Below, in pieces: positions 43,502 to 53,377 of a stretch of DNA of 64,000 nucleotides. The notes beneath the pieces were generated by a model. That model was not told the origin of the DNA and made no database searches. It saw nothing but the letters and a program-made list of their open reading frames with translations. Source of the stretch: Phocaeicola massiliensis B84634 = Timone 84634 = DSM 17679 = JCM 13223 (GTDB lineage Bacteria; Bacteroidota; Bacteroidia; Bacteroidales; Bacteroidaceae); assembly GCF_000382445.1 (NCBI RefSeq), contig NZ_KB905475.1, positions 124,001 to 188,000 of the forward strand, in the 5' to 3' direction. The first letter of the stretch is position 1, and every line of letters begins with the position of its first letter. The position numbers were made by a program, and so were the translations under genes.

Positions 43502-46500
43502 TTATTGTTTCAATCCCAAGTCCTTGAATGTTCTCGGAGCCGGAACTTTAGGCAATGGTTTGCGGTCTTTCAGCTCTTGCATAATGACCTCTATGGCTTT
43601 ATTCAGTTGCTGGTCCTCTCCCATCTGTTCTTTTATCGGGTCATTGTCAATCAGGATATCGGGGTCTACTCCATGGTTTTCCACAATCCATTGACCGGTC
43701 TTGGCATCGAAGTTGGTAAAGAAGGGAACACGTACGTCCGTATCGTCCATATAAGGCAGCGGACCACTGATTCCGACAATGCCGCCCCAAGTCCGGGTAC
43801 CGATTACTTTACCGATTTTGTTTGCTTTGAAGCTCCAAGGGAACAAGTCACCGTCCGAAGCCGAATACTTATTGATTAGCAATACTTTCGGTCCTACCAG
43901 TGTGGCATCGGGAATAGTTCCCACTTTTGTGGATGTGCGGCTCATGGTCAGACGATAAGGCCGGCGAAGCAAACGTTCGATAATCATGGGTGAGACATTG
44001 CCGCCGCCATTGGCACGGTCATCGATGATGAGTGCTTCCTTGTCCAACTGTGGATAGAAATAACGGGCAAATTCGTTCAGTCCGTCAGGACCCATATCGG
44101 GGATATAGACATAACCTACACGGCCGTTGGTGGCTTCTTCTACTTTCTTGATATTGTTTTGCACCCAATTGTAGTGATACAACGGATATTCATTGTCGAT
44201 CGGGTTTACTACTACTTGACGTGCACCTTTGGCTGATGGAGTACTGTTGATACTTAATTCGGTCAGTACACCTGCTTTGCCTATTAGTAAACTATAAATA
44301 TTGTCTACAGTGGTAGTCGGGATACCGTCGACGGCAGTGATGTAGTCACCTTCTTTTACGCCAAGACCCGGTTCGGTAAGCGGAGAGCGGAGCTTCTGGC
44401 TGTAAATGGCTCCCGGTAAAATCTTTTCGATACGGTAGAATCCACTTTTATCGCGGTTCAGCTCGGCTCCCAGCAAACCCATCTTGATGCGTTCGGGACC
44501 CTTGATTTCTCCGGGGTTCACATACGCATGTCCACAGGCTAATTCGGCAATCATCTCACCGATAATGTAGTTGAGGTCTAAACGGGTTTTTGCGTATGGA
44601 AGCAAAGCGGCATATTTTGTTTTGATGGCTTTCCAATCTACTCCGTGCATATTTTCCAAATAGAAACCATCGCGGAAAGCCCGCCAGGTTTCATCGAAAA
44701 TTTGTGCCCATTCTTGTGGATAGTCTATCGGGGCAATCATGTTGTCGAGGTTTACTTTCTTGTCCAAAGAAGCTTTGTTGCAAGGGAAATCACATACATA
44801 CAAGTCGCCGCCTTTGTAGAAGATGGCTTTTTTGTTTCCTTCGGCTACGCTCATGTTGGCTCCTTCGGCCACGATTTCTTCTTTTTGTTCAGCCAAGTCG
44901 AATACTTTGGTGTTGCCGGAGTTGGAATACCATACTTTTTTTCCGTCGGAATAAAGTTGATAATAATAGCCTGCCGCAAGAGGAAGTTTGAGCAAGCGTC
45001 CGGGCAATCCTTCGGTATCGATGGTTACTCCGGTTGCTTGATCGGCTTTGTTATCCGCTTTATTTTCTTTGGTTGCGGCTTTGTTTCCGGGAGCATTATC
45101 TTCGATGCTGATTTTTTCGTCTGATGGCAGGAAAGGAGATGGGGTATCTTTGGCGAGTAAAGCAATATATACTCCCCCCATACGGTTGTAAGCATGATTC
45201 CATTCTGTCTGGCTATAGATGGGGTTGAAATCGCGCTCGGAAGTAAAAATGAGATATTTGCCGTCAGTGCTGAAACAGGGTGATGAAGAGTCATACCATT
45301 TCTCTGTTACAGGATATTCTTTACCCGAAGTAAGATGGTATACATAGACCACAGACATGTTGTTCTTGCCCGATTTGGTATAAGTAATCCATTGGCTGTC
45401 GGGAGAGTAATTGACTGAATAAAACTCTCCTTCAGGGTTTTGCATGACAGTTTTTTTGGATTTTGAGTTGACATCTACTTCCACGATACGGTTTTTGCGG
45501 TCGGTGTAGAGCACTTTTTTGCTGTTCGGACTCCACATCAGTTGGCGGATGTAGGTGTCGTTGTTTTCAGTCAGTTGGATAGGTTCTCCGCCTTCGGAGG
45601 GTTGCAGCCAGACTTCAGTTTCTCCGGTCCGGTCGCTGATATAGGCGATGTATTTTCCGTCCGGGCTCCAAACTGCATCGCGCTCGTTGGCCCCCGGAGT
45701 ACGAGTAATGTCGCGGGTTACTCCTTTATCTGCCGGAACATCAAACACCTCGCCGCGAGCAGTTACCGCTACCCGGTGTCCGTCGGCAGAAAGACTGACT
45801 GCAGTCAGATTTCCCCCTACTTTTTTCATTTCCTTGCGGGCAAGGATATTATCAGATTTTAAAGTAATGGATATTTTTTCGGTTTGGCGAGTCTTCGGGT
45901 CGAGTTTATAAAGGTATCCTCCATTCTCATATACAATGACTTCGCCGTTCGAGCTGGGGAATTTGACATCGTAGTCTGTATAGTTGGTAACTTTCTCAGT
46001 CTGTTTCGTTTGGGTATTGTAGACAAAGATGTTCATGGTCATGTCACGGTCGGAGATAAAGAAAATCTCGTCGCCTATCCACATGGGGACAATGTCTTGC
46101 GCCACATTATTGGTAATGTTTTCCACTTTTTTGTTTGCAGGATCGTAAATCCAGATATCGTCAGCCATTCCGCCACGGTAGTATTTCCAGTTACGGAATT
46201 CACGCATTACACGGTTGTAAGCCAGCTTCTTACCATCTGGAGAGTAAGAACAGAATCCGCCTTCGGGCAATGGAATGAGTTGAGACATGCCTCCGTCCTT
46301 GGATATCGTCCAGAGTTTTCCGTCAAATCCGTCACTGATACGATTCCGATAGACGATGTTCTTACCGTCGGGGCTCCACGTCATGACGATATTGTTAGGC
46401 CCCATACGGTCTCCCAAGTCATCACGGCTGTTGGTGGCAGTGTAAGTCAGTCGGGTCGGTTCTCCTCCATCGGCAGATATCAGATACACTTCCGTATTTC

Positions 46501-46753
46501 CGTCATATTGTCCGGTGAAGGCGATAGATTTGCCATCGGGCGAGAAACGGGCAAACATTTCATAGCCGATATGCGAAGTGAGGCGTTGTGCTTCTCCGCC
46601 TTTCAGGGGAGCTTTGTACAAATCGCCTGCATAGGAGAACACAACTTCCTGTCCGTTTGTAGCAGGAAAGCGTAGTAGTCTGGCCTCATCGGTAGCATGT
46701 CCGACGGAGGTAGTCCCTGTCAGTAACAGGGTGAATAATAGTTTTTTATTCAT
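43502..46753 (-). CDS. Tricorn-like S41 family protease
   Basis: 1083 residues with signal peptide MNKKLLFTLLLTGTTSVGHA. Two beta-propellers fill about residues 25-600 (FSPDGKSIAFTGQYDGNTEVYLISADGGE and many similar SPDGK repeats). Then come the C1 helical part, a PDZ domain (GLGVKEGDYITAVDGIPT) and the S41 catalytic core. His is in LACGHAYVN, the nucleophile Ser in NKYSASDGDLFPW, and Glu in QWIVENHGVDPD, matching the tricorn tetrad layout. A periplasmic peptidase that probably degrades peptides. A TAACTTTG -7 box is at 46790-46797. Divergent from the sulfatase. Confidence 0.93.
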   Translation of the reverse strand: MNKKLLFTLLLTGTTSVGHATDEARLLRFPATNGQEVVFSYAGDLYKAPLKGGEAQRLTSHIGYEMFARFSPDGKSIAFTGQYDGNTEVYLISADGGEPTRLTYTATNSRDDLGDRMGPNNIVMTWSPDGKNIVYRNRISDGFDGKLWTISKDGGMSQLIPLPEGGFCSYSPDGKKLAYNRVMREFRNWKYYRGGMADDIWIYDPANKKVENITNNVAQDIVPMWIGDEIFFISDRDMTMNIFVYNTQTKQTEKVTNYTDYDVKFPSSNGEVIVYENGGYLYKLDPKTRQTEKISITLKSDNILARKEMKKVGGNLTAVSLSADGHRVAVTARGEVFDVPADKGVTRDITRTPGANERDAVWSPDGKYIAYISDRTGETEVWLQPSEGGEPIQLTENNDTYIRQLMWSPNSKKVLYTDRKNRIVEVDVNSKSKKTVMQNPEGEFYSVNYSPDSQWITYTKSGKNNMSVVYVYHLTSGKEYPVTEKWYDSSSPCFSTDGKYLIFTSERDFNPIYSQTEWNHAYNRMGGVYIALLAKDTPSPFLPSDEKISIEDNAPGNKAATKENKADNKADQATGVTIDTEGLPGRLLKLPLAAGYYYQLYSDGKKVWYSNSGNTKVFDLAEQKEEIVAEGANMSVAEGNKKAIFYKGGDLYVCDFPCNKASLDKKVNLDNMIAPIDYPQEWAQIFDETWRAFRDGFYLENMHGVDWKAIKTKYAALLPYAKTRLDLNYIIGEMIAELACGHAYVNPGEIKGPERIKMGLLGAELNRDKSGFYRIEKILPGAIYSQKLRSPLTEPGLGVKEGDYITAVDGIPTTTVDNIYSLLIGKAGVLTELSINSTPSAKGARQVVVNPIDNEYPLYHYNWVQNNIKKVEEATNGRVGYVYIPDMGPDGLNEFARYFYPQLDKEALIIDDRANGGGNVSPMIIERLLRRPYRLTMSRTSTKVGTIPDATLVGPKVLLINKYSASDGDLFPWSFKANKIGKVIGTRTWGGIVGISGPLPYMDDTDVRVPFFTNFDAKTGQWIVENHGVDPDILIDNDPIKEQMGEDQQLNKAIEVIMQELKDRKPLPKVPAPRTFKDLGLKQ

Positions 46754-46917
46754 TTTACTTGCTGTTTGTAATATGGTTGCTTATAAGAGCAAAGTTAAGA
46801 TTATTTTTTTATTCATGTTCTTTGTTGTCTGAAATATAATTCATAAATTGCACTGTTTATCAATAATATTAGTTGCTTTTGTATACCTTTGCGTTTAACC
46901 TTTAATAGATATATAGA

Positions 46918-48450
46918 ATGAACAAAAAACTTTTATGGCTGGGCAGTGGACTTGCCCTTACTTCATTGGGTGCTTATGCACAAAAGAGTCATGATGTGAA
47001 GCCAAATATCATATACATTATGTGTGATGATATGGGATATGGTGACTTGGGTTGTTACGGTCAATCATATATCAGTACTCCTAATATTGATAATATGGCC
47101 AAAGAGGGTATGCGCTTTACTCAGGCTTATTCAGGAAGTCCGGTCAGTGCACCTTCCCGTGCTTCGTTTATGACAGGACAGCATACCGGTCACTGTGAAG
47201 TGCGTGGAAATAAAGAGTATTGGCGTGACGCTCCCATCGTGATGTATGGTAATAACAAAGAATATTCAGTGGTGGGACAGCATCCTTATGACCCCGAACA
47301 CATAATCATTCCCGAGATAATGAAGGATAATGGTTATACTACCGGTATGTTCGGTAAATGGGCAGGAGGATATGAAGGTTCTGTTTCTACTCCCGACAAA
47401 CGGGGTATTGATGAGTTTTATGGTTTTATATGTCAGTTTCAGGCTCATCTTTACTATCCTAATTTTTTAAACCGTTACAGTAAGTCATTAGGTGATACGG
47501 CTGTGGTGCGTGTGATAATGGATGAAAATATCAAATATCCCATGTACGGCAAAGAATACTATAAACGTCCGCAATACTCTGCCGATATGATTCATCAGGA
47601 AGCCATGAAATGGCTTGATAAGCAAGATGGTAAACAACCGTTCTTTGGTATTTTTACTTATACATTGCCTCATGCAGAATTAGTTCAACCTGAGGATTCT
47701 ATTTTGGAAGGATATCAGAAAAAGTTCTTCCATGACAAGACATGGGGAGGTTCGGAAGGTTCTCGCTACAATGCTTCTGTTCATACACATGCGCAGTTTG
47801 CCGGTATGATTACCCGTTTGGATCATTATGTGGGTGAAGTACTGAAGAAGCTGAAAGAAAAGGGAATGGATGAAAATACACTGGTTATCTTTACCAGCGA
47901 TAACGGTCCTCACGAGGAAGGTGGTGCAGATCCTACATTCTTTGGACGTGACGGTAAGTTGCGCGGTTTGAAGCGTCAATGTCACGAAGGAGGTATCCGC
48001 ATTCCGTTTATTGTTCGCTGGCCGGGTAAAGTAAAAGCCGGACAAGTTAATGACCATCAGTTGGCGTTTTATGATTTGATGCCGACATTCTGTGATGTGG
48101 CAGGCGTGAAGAACTACGTGAAGAAATATACCAATAAAAAGAAAAAAGGTACTGATTATTTCGATGGAATCTCCATCTATCCTACTTTGACCGGACAGGA
48201 AGGACAAAAGCAACATGACTTCCTTTATTGGGAATTTGACGAAACTGACCAGATAGGTGTCCGCATGGGTGATTGGAAGATGGTAGTGAAACGTGGCAAA
48301 CCTTTCCTTTATAATCTTGCCGAGGATATTCACGAAGACCATGATGTAGCAGCCGAACATCCTGAAATTGTAAAACAAATGAAAGAAGTAATCAAGTCAC
48401 AGCATATACCGAATCCTAATTTCTCGGTTACTTTACCTGACTTTGATTAA
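46918..48450 (+). CDS. S-type sulfatase (S1 family), secreted
   Basis: 510 residues; signal peptide MNKKLLWLGSGLALTSLGAYA. The metal site starts IYIMCDDMGYGDLGCYG (Asp37, Asp38). The signature SAPSRASFMTG at 77-87 has Ser77 at the residue converted to formylglycine, so maturation needs an anaerobic sulfatase-maturating radical SAM enzyme; none is in this window. The C-terminal metal residues lie in IFTSDNGPHEEGG. Family S1; desulfates host or dietary sulfated glycans in the periplasm, exact linkage unknown. It is not inside a polysaccharide-utilisation locus here. A TACCTTTG -7 box is at 46884-46891. Confidence 0.93.
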   Translation: MNKKLLWLGSGLALTSLGAYAQKSHDVKPNIIYIMCDDMGYGDLGCYGQSYISTPNIDNMAKEGMRFTQAYSGSPVSAPSRASFMTGQHTGHCEVRGNKEYWRDAPIVMYGNNKEYSVVGQHPYDPEHIIIPEIMKDNGYTTGMFGKWAGGYEGSVSTPDKRGIDEFYGFICQFQAHLYYPNFLNRYSKSLGDTAVVRVIMDENIKYPMYGKEYYKRPQYSADMIHQEAMKWLDKQDGKQPFFGIFTYTLPHAELVQPEDSILEGYQKKFFHDKTWGGSEGSRYNASVHTHAQFAGMITRLDHYVGEVLKKLKEKGMDENTLVIFTSDNGPHEEGGADPTFFGRDGKLRGLKRQCHEGGIRIPFIVRWPGKVKAGQVNDHQLAFYDLMPTFCDVAGVKNYVKKYTNKKKKGTDYFDGISIYPTLTGQEGQKQHDFLYWEFDETDQIGVRMGDWKMVVKRGKPFLYNLAEDIHEDHDVAAEHPEIVKQMKEVIKSQHIPNPNFSVTLPDFD

Positions 48451-48548
48451 TATCAATTCAAGGCTTTTGGTGAGGCTATTGAAGAATGTTGGTATCAGAG
48501 CTGATTATCGAATCATTCTAATGGTTTGGTGATTAGTTGGTTTTATCG

Positions 48549-48590
48549 AAATCACCCTTGCTACAACTACCTGTGGCGAGGGTGATTTTT
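48549..48590 (+). terminator. Intrinsic terminator downstream of the sulfatase gene
   Basis: Stem AATCACCCTTGC with GCGAGGGTGATT (one mismatch), followed by TTTTT minus one base. It lies about 100 bp after the stop codon. Confidence 0.75.
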
Positions 48591-48704
48591 AGTTTATGAG
48601 AGTTTCGATACACCTTCCTTCTCTTTATGGTATTGGAGTGTGGGATAACGGGGTCGCATTGTTTTCTTGGGGATTTAAAGCTCATTCAGAAACAAAGGGA
48701 AGAG

Positions 48705-48821
48705 TAAGCCGTTTCTTAGGGTCAGCCAAGGCTTTTTAAGCAGAAGACTGTAGTAATTCGACTTACAGACAGACGTAATCGAAAGGACGAAAACGCTTAG
48801 TCCGGCTAATGAAACGGCTTA
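48705..48821. ncRNA. Possible structured RNA in a 660-bp gap
   Basis: Outer arms TAAGCCGTTTCTTAG (48705-48719) and CTAATGAAACGGCTTA (48806-48821) pair over about 15 bp with a single bulge. Inside lies CTGTA-gtaattcgact-TACAG, and just outside is AAACG-tatgcag-CGTTT. The 660-bp interval 48451-49114 has no supported protein gene besides the ABC-F leader. Sequence does not match an RNA family I know; it could also be a decayed mobile repeat. Confidence 0.3.
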
Positions 48822-48914
48822 GGGGGCTCAAAACGTATGCAGCGTTTGAAAATCGGAGGAGACAACATCCGGTGACAGGTGAATAATGTATTATAAGTAA
48901 ATTTATCGTTTGCT

Positions 48915-48945
48915 TTTGTATATCACTGAAAAACAATTATCTTTG
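48915..48945 (+). promoter_or_regulatory. Canonical Bacteroidetes promoter for the ABC-F gene
   Basis: -33 element TTTG at 48915-48918, 19 bp spacer, -7 element TATCTTTG at 48938-48945. This is the best full match to the consensus in the window. Predicted transcription start near 48950, giving a leader of about 165 nt. Confidence 0.7.
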
Positions 48946-48995
48946 TCCCCGAAATCTAAAAGCATTCCGATGAGAATCTAAACATCTATTTTTAA

Positions 48996-49058
48996 ACAAC
49001 TATTTATTTCATGTTGGGACGGCAGGCGAAGTGAATTCGTTTGTTGTGTAATAGTTGT
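48996..49058 (+). promoter_or_regulatory. Leader hairpin with a 7-codon upstream reading frame
   Basis: ACAACTATT (48996-49004) pairs perfectly with AATAGTTGT (49050-49058). The loop contains a short frame ATG at 49011 to TGA at 49034 (MLGRQAK). ABC-F ribosome-protection genes are often controlled by translated leaders, so this may be an attenuator; no U-run follows the hairpin. Confidence 0.35.
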
Positions 49059-49114
49059 CCTCTATTCCCACAATATACATTTCAGTATTAACATTTTAAT
49101 TTTATAGAAACAGT

Positions 49115-50710
49115 ATGTGTATACATATACAGTCGGTTACTTATATGCATCCTGATAAAGATGTGCTCTTCAGTAATGTCAGTTTCTCTATGGGGAAAGG
49201 TGAGAAAGTAGCGCTTATCGGGAATAACGGATCAGGAAAATCAACCTTGATGCAGCTGATAACAAAAGAATTATCACCTTCGGAAGGTGAAGTGATTTGT
49301 TTGGAACCACCTTATTATATTCCCCAACACTTCGGACAATTTAATCATCTGACGATAGCCGGGGCTTTGCGAATTGAAGGAAAGATACAAGCACTTCATG
49401 CCATTTTGCAGGGAGATGTTTCTGTGGAGCATTTTACGGTATTGGATGATGATTGGGATATAGAAGAAAAGGCGGTTGCCGCTTTACATGAATGGGGATT
49501 GCCGGGAGTGCCTCTCTCCCATCCCATGCATTTGTTAAGTGGAGGAGAAAAGACGAAGGTTTTTTTGGCAGGAATTGCTTTACATTCACCGTCTTTTATT
49601 CTGATGGATGAGCCGACTAACCATTTGGATGATGTGAGCCGTGGAAAATTATATCGCTTTATCACTTCCACTTCGTCCGATATGTTGGTAGTCAGCCATG
49701 ACCGGATATTGCTTAATCTGCTTTCTTCCACTTACGAACTCACGTCGAAAGGAGTAATTTATTATGCGGGGAATTATGACTTTTACAAAGAGCAGAAGGA
49801 GTTGGCCGTTCAAGCATTGCAAGCCCGGTTGGAAGAGAATGGGAAGCAGTTACAGAAGGCACGCAGACAGGCACGTGAAGTGATGGAGCGTCAACAGAAG
49901 CACGATGTGCGTGGAAAGAAGCAGAATATAAAAAGTGGAGTTGGCAAGATGGCTATGAATACTTTTAAAGATCAGGCAGAAAAAAGTTCTGTACGCTTGA
50001 ACAATGTTCATACCGATAAAATACATTCATTAGCAAAGAGTGTTACTGATATTCGGAGTGAATTACCGGACATGAAGACAATGAGGCTGGATTTTAATTC
50101 TTCTTCCTTGCATATTGGCAAGGTACTGGTTACTGCCAAGAACCTGAATTATGCCTATCAGTCTGAAGAATTGTGGAAATCTCCTCTTAGTTTTGTGATA
50201 CAAAGTGGGGATCGTATTCATCTGAAAGGGGCTAACGGTAGTGGAAAGACTACTTTATTGAAATTGCTGACCGGTACCCTCTCTCCTACTGCAGGTGAAC
50301 TGACGAGAATGGATGGGCTGACATGTGTTTATCTTGACCAGGAATATTCTATTATTCATGATGACTTATCAGTTTTTGAACAGCTTTTTTCCTTTAACAA
50401 TAAACTTTATGACCATGAGCTTAAAACCATTCTTAACCGCTTTCTTTTTCCTGTGTCCGGTTGGGATAAGAAATGTAGTTGTCTGAGTGGTGGTGAAAAG
50501 ATGAGACTTTCTCTCTGCTGTCTGATGGTGAGTACGCAAACTCCCGATCTGTTTATAGTGGACGAACCGACCAATAACATCGATATTATGAATATGGAGA
50601 TATTGACTGATACTTTGAAGGAGTATCGGGGAACATTATTGGTTGTGAGCCATGATGCCTGTTTTGTGCAGCAAATTAATATAGAGAAGACGATAACGTT
50701 AAATATGTGA
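49115..50710 (+). CDS. ABC-F family ATP-binding protein
   Basis: 531 residues with two ABC ATPase cassettes and no membrane domain. First cassette: Walker A IGNNGSGKST, signature LSGGEKTKV, Walker B FILMDEPTNHLDD. Charged coiled-coil linker at about 230-330 (QALQARLEENGKQLQKARRQ). Second cassette: GANGSGKTT, LSGGEKMRL, LFIVDEPTNNID. ABC-F proteins act on the ribosome, as translation factors or as antibiotic-resistance proteins. The long leader with a short upstream frame points to drug-inducible control, but resistance is not proved. Monocistronic promoter upstream. Confidence 0.9.
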   Translation: MCIHIQSVTYMHPDKDVLFSNVSFSMGKGEKVALIGNNGSGKSTLMQLITKELSPSEGEVICLEPPYYIPQHFGQFNHLTIAGALRIEGKIQALHAILQGDVSVEHFTVLDDDWDIEEKAVAALHEWGLPGVPLSHPMHLLSGGEKTKVFLAGIALHSPSFILMDEPTNHLDDVSRGKLYRFITSTSSDMLVVSHDRILLNLLSSTYELTSKGVIYYAGNYDFYKEQKELAVQALQARLEENGKQLQKARRQAREVMERQQKHDVRGKKQNIKSGVGKMAMNTFKDQAEKSSVRLNNVHTDKIHSLAKSVTDIRSELPDMKTMRLDFNSSSLHIGKVLVTAKNLNYAYQSEELWKSPLSFVIQSGDRIHLKGANGSGKTTLLKLLTGTLSPTAGELTRMDGLTCVYLDQEYSIIHDDLSVFEQLFSFNNKLYDHELKTILNRFLFPVSGWDKKCSCLSGGEKMRLSLCCLMVSTQTPDLFIVDEPTNNIDIMNMEILTDTLKEYRGTLLVVSHDACFVQQINIEKTITLNM

Positions 50711-50824
50711 TGAAGACTGCAAGAATTCAAATTTACGGAAAATCAGATAAATATGCCTGTATTTATGGCATTGTTCGGAAATAAATGTTATTTTTGCCCA
50801 TGTGAAAGAAAAACACAAAACAAC

Positions 50825-51796
50825 ATGAAAACTCTCCTGCATATCGTAGTATATATTTTTATCCTTATGGGATTATCCGGTTGTAATAGCGATGTCTTCG
50901 TTGAAGATTTTCAGCCTTCTGTTTCTGATGTGACTTTAGAAGGAAACGGTGATTCGGTGACTATTCGTTTTAAGTCTTCCAATTGGGACCTGCTGAGAGT
51001 GTATGATTATTATGATAACTCTTCATTATATTATTCGGTTTATGATAAAGATGGTAATATAGTTTCGCAGAATCAGTCACCTGTTTTGGAAGGATTGGGC
51101 AAAATAGTCTGTGATGATATCATTTATAAAGATAAGATGGTTGATTTTGCCATTGAGCGTACTCATCCTAGGGAGGTGAAGATAACAGTAAACGAAAATA
51201 TGTATTCTTCTCTTTTTCAGTTTTGCGTTACGGTAAGTAACGAATATGAAACGAAAAAAATATATGTATCCATAACACCTTCCGACAGATATATATTTGA
51301 CCGTATCACTTATTCGCTTGATGCCTATAGTTATACGGATAAACAAATAGAAGAGCGCAAGAGCATAGTGGTCAATAACAGGGGAGATGAGTCAATCGTA
51401 ACCAACTATATCTTCCCTTTCAAAGATGAGCATCGGCAGATACAATTCACCAGTAATAATCCCGAGGCTTTTAATTTGTTGGCAGATAGTAAGCCGGAGG
51501 TTGAGATTCCCGGCATTGTAGATGGCCATCTGGTGATGAACGGAGAACTGGCGCGATATGCTTCTGATATGCAACAATTGCCTTTGCCTTTTCCTGATAC
51601 GGAAAAGGAGGCGGTCACTACTCCGCCCAAAACTTCGCAGCGTATCACCCTGTTGCTGGAATATGAATGGTTTGAGACTAATTTTACTCTTTATGCCGTT
51701 CATCCCAAAACAAAAAAAGAGAAAGTCATTACCGGTACTTTGCAAAGCAAGATGCCCAAAGGATATTTCATAAAGAGTGAGAAGCTCAATAATTAG
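50825..51796 (+). CDS. Lipoprotein of unknown function
   Basis: Start at 50825 because MKTLLHIVVYIFILMGLSGC is a lipoprotein signal and the -7 box TATTTTTG at 50789-50796 lies between it and the upstream ATG at 50753. 323 residues, beta-rich, with SVSDVTLEGNGDSVTIRFKS near the start and immunoglobulin-like spacing of strands. No known family recognised. It is 4 bp from the PagL-like gene, so the two are probably translated from one message. Confidence 0.72.
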   Translation: MKTLLHIVVYIFILMGLSGCNSDVFVEDFQPSVSDVTLEGNGDSVTIRFKSSNWDLLRVYDYYDNSSLYYSVYDKDGNIVSQNQSPVLEGLGKIVCDDIIYKDKMVDFAIERTHPREVKITVNENMYSSLFQFCVTVSNEYETKKIYVSITPSDRYIFDRITYSLDAYSYTDKQIEERKSIVVNNRGDESIVTNYIFPFKDEHRQIQFTSNNPEAFNLLADSKPEVEIPGIVDGHLVMNGELARYASDMQQLPLPFPDTEKEAVTTPPKTSQRITLLLEYEWFETNFTLYAVHPKTKKEKVITGTLQSKMPKGYFIKSEKLNN

Positions 51797-51800
51797 AACA

Positions 51801-53021
51801 ATGAAAACGAAATTACTCTTATTATATATTGCCGGCCTTTTGGCTGTTTGCCCGATGGGTGGAAATTTGATGGCTCAGACGGCTACGCAACCGGATGTAT
51901 TAAAGAATGACACAGTAAGCCATAAGTTGATTCATAGACTCGGCTTAGATGTACGTCCCAGTTATGTGACCCCTACCAATGATTTCTTTGATGGTGACAA
52001 TATGCATCAACAACGAATCAGGCAGGCTCTTTCTGTACACCTGAAATATGCTTTTCAATTCGATAAGAATTCATCTTTAGGTCGGTTGTATCCTCATGCT
52101 TATCAGGGTATTGGAGTTTCTTACAATACATTCTTCTGCCCTTCCGAACTGGGTAATCCCATAGCGGTATATGCTTTTCAAGGGTCACGCATAGCGCAGT
52201 TGTCACCCCGTTTGTCATTTGATTATGAATGGAATTTCGGTGCTTCTTTCGGGTGGAAGAAATATGATAGGACATATAATCCGCAGAATGAGGTTATCGG
52301 GTCTAAAATCAATGCTTACATCAATTTGGGCTTTTTCCTGAATTGGCAGCTTAATTCGCAATGGAGTCTGACCGCCGGTATGGATTTTACTCATTATTCC
52401 AATGGAAATACACATTATCCCAATTCAGGTGTCAATCCCATTGGTGGAAGAGTAGGTATTGTGCGTACTTTTGGAGACGGGGCTACAACTGTACAAGGTT
52501 TTAAATCGCTGTCCATCAAACCTTATATCAGTTATGACTTGGTGGTGTATGGCGCTACTCGTAAAAGAGGATTCGTGGATGGCTATGACGTTTGTTTGGT
52601 ACCCGGCTCTTTTGGTATTGTTGGGTTGAACTTTAATCCGATGTACAATTTCAACAAGTATTTTAGGGCCGGTGTGTCTGTGGATGCTCAATATGACGAG
52701 AGTGCTAATATCAAAGATTATCGAGTAGAAGAAAGTTCGTCAAGTGATGTGAAGTTCCATCGTCCTCCTTTTCACAAGCAGTTTGCTGTAGGTCTTTCTG
52801 TCCGTGGGGAGCTGGTTATGCCTATTTTTTCTATCAATGCCGGTATCGGACGGAATCTGATATGCAGTGGTGATGATACGGAGGGGTTTTATCAAATTCT
52901 GGCACTTAAGACTTCTATTACACCGCGTTTGTTTTTGCATGTCGGCTATCAGTTGAGTAAATTTAAGAACCCCAACAACCTGATGCTGGGGTTTGGATAC
53001 CGTTTTTACAAGAAAAGGTAG
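51801..53021 (+). CDS. PagL-like acyloxyacyl hydrolase (lipid A deacylase family)
   Basis: 406 residues from the ATG at 51801. Signal peptide MKTKLLLLYIAGLLAVCPMG... to MAQ. The family motif DFTHYSNGNTHYPNSGVNP contains the His and Ser expected at the active site of outer-membrane lipid A 3-O-deacylases (H-x-S-N). The remainder is short barrel strands ending MLGFGYRFYKK. Longer than classical PagL, as is usual in Bacteroidota. Probably trims acyl chains of lipid A in the outer membrane. Co-transcribed with the lipoprotein before it. Confidence 0.83.
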   Translation: MKTKLLLLYIAGLLAVCPMGGNLMAQTATQPDVLKNDTVSHKLIHRLGLDVRPSYVTPTNDFFDGDNMHQQRIRQALSVHLKYAFQFDKNSSLGRLYPHAYQGIGVSYNTFFCPSELGNPIAVYAFQGSRIAQLSPRLSFDYEWNFGASFGWKKYDRTYNPQNEVIGSKINAYINLGFFLNWQLNSQWSLTAGMDFTHYSNGNTHYPNSGVNPIGGRVGIVRTFGDGATTVQGFKSLSIKPYISYDLVVYGATRKRGFVDGYDVCLVPGSFGIVGLNFNPMYNFNKYFRAGVSVDAQYDESANIKDYRVEESSSSDVKFHRPPFHKQFAVGLSVRGELVMPIFSINAGIGRNLICSGDDTEGFYQILALKTSITPRLFLHVGYQLSKFKNPNNLMLGFGYRFYKKR

Positions 53022-53027
53022 AAGAGA

Positions 53028-53354
53028 TTACAAGCGGTTCAATACATCATCGGCAGCACTCTGTCCCTTATATTTCTTTGAATAGTTGTTGAAACGGTAA
53101 ACCACACTTAAAGAAACATGTCGCTGGTCCTGGTCTTCATTTTGCCAGAAGTAGATGTTATTTATACGTCCGTCATATAGGCTCATGCGTCTGTTCAGCA
53201 AATGTTCGCCTGCCAGTTTTACTTGTAGCTTTTCATTCAGGAATGTCTTGCTGAGGCTGATATTCAGATAGTTTTTTTGGCTACAATCGTGAAACATTGT
53301 AGATAAATTATTATATTTGTCGTAATATCCTGTTTTTCTGTTGGTTGTCCACAT
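53028..53354 (-). pseudogene. Remnant of a TonB-dependent/outer-membrane receptor C-terminus
   Basis: 108 codons reading as the last strands of an outer-membrane beta-barrel of the TonB-receptor type: NYLNISLSKTFLNEKLQVKL, AGEHLLNRRMSLYDGRIN, QRHVSLSVVYRFNNYSKKYKG. Complete relatives have 700 or more residues and the upstream part is absent, replaced by the start of the gene at 53378. A broken leftover of a larger gene. Confidence 0.65.
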
Positions 53355-53377
53355 GCACTCCTAAAACGTATTTGCTT

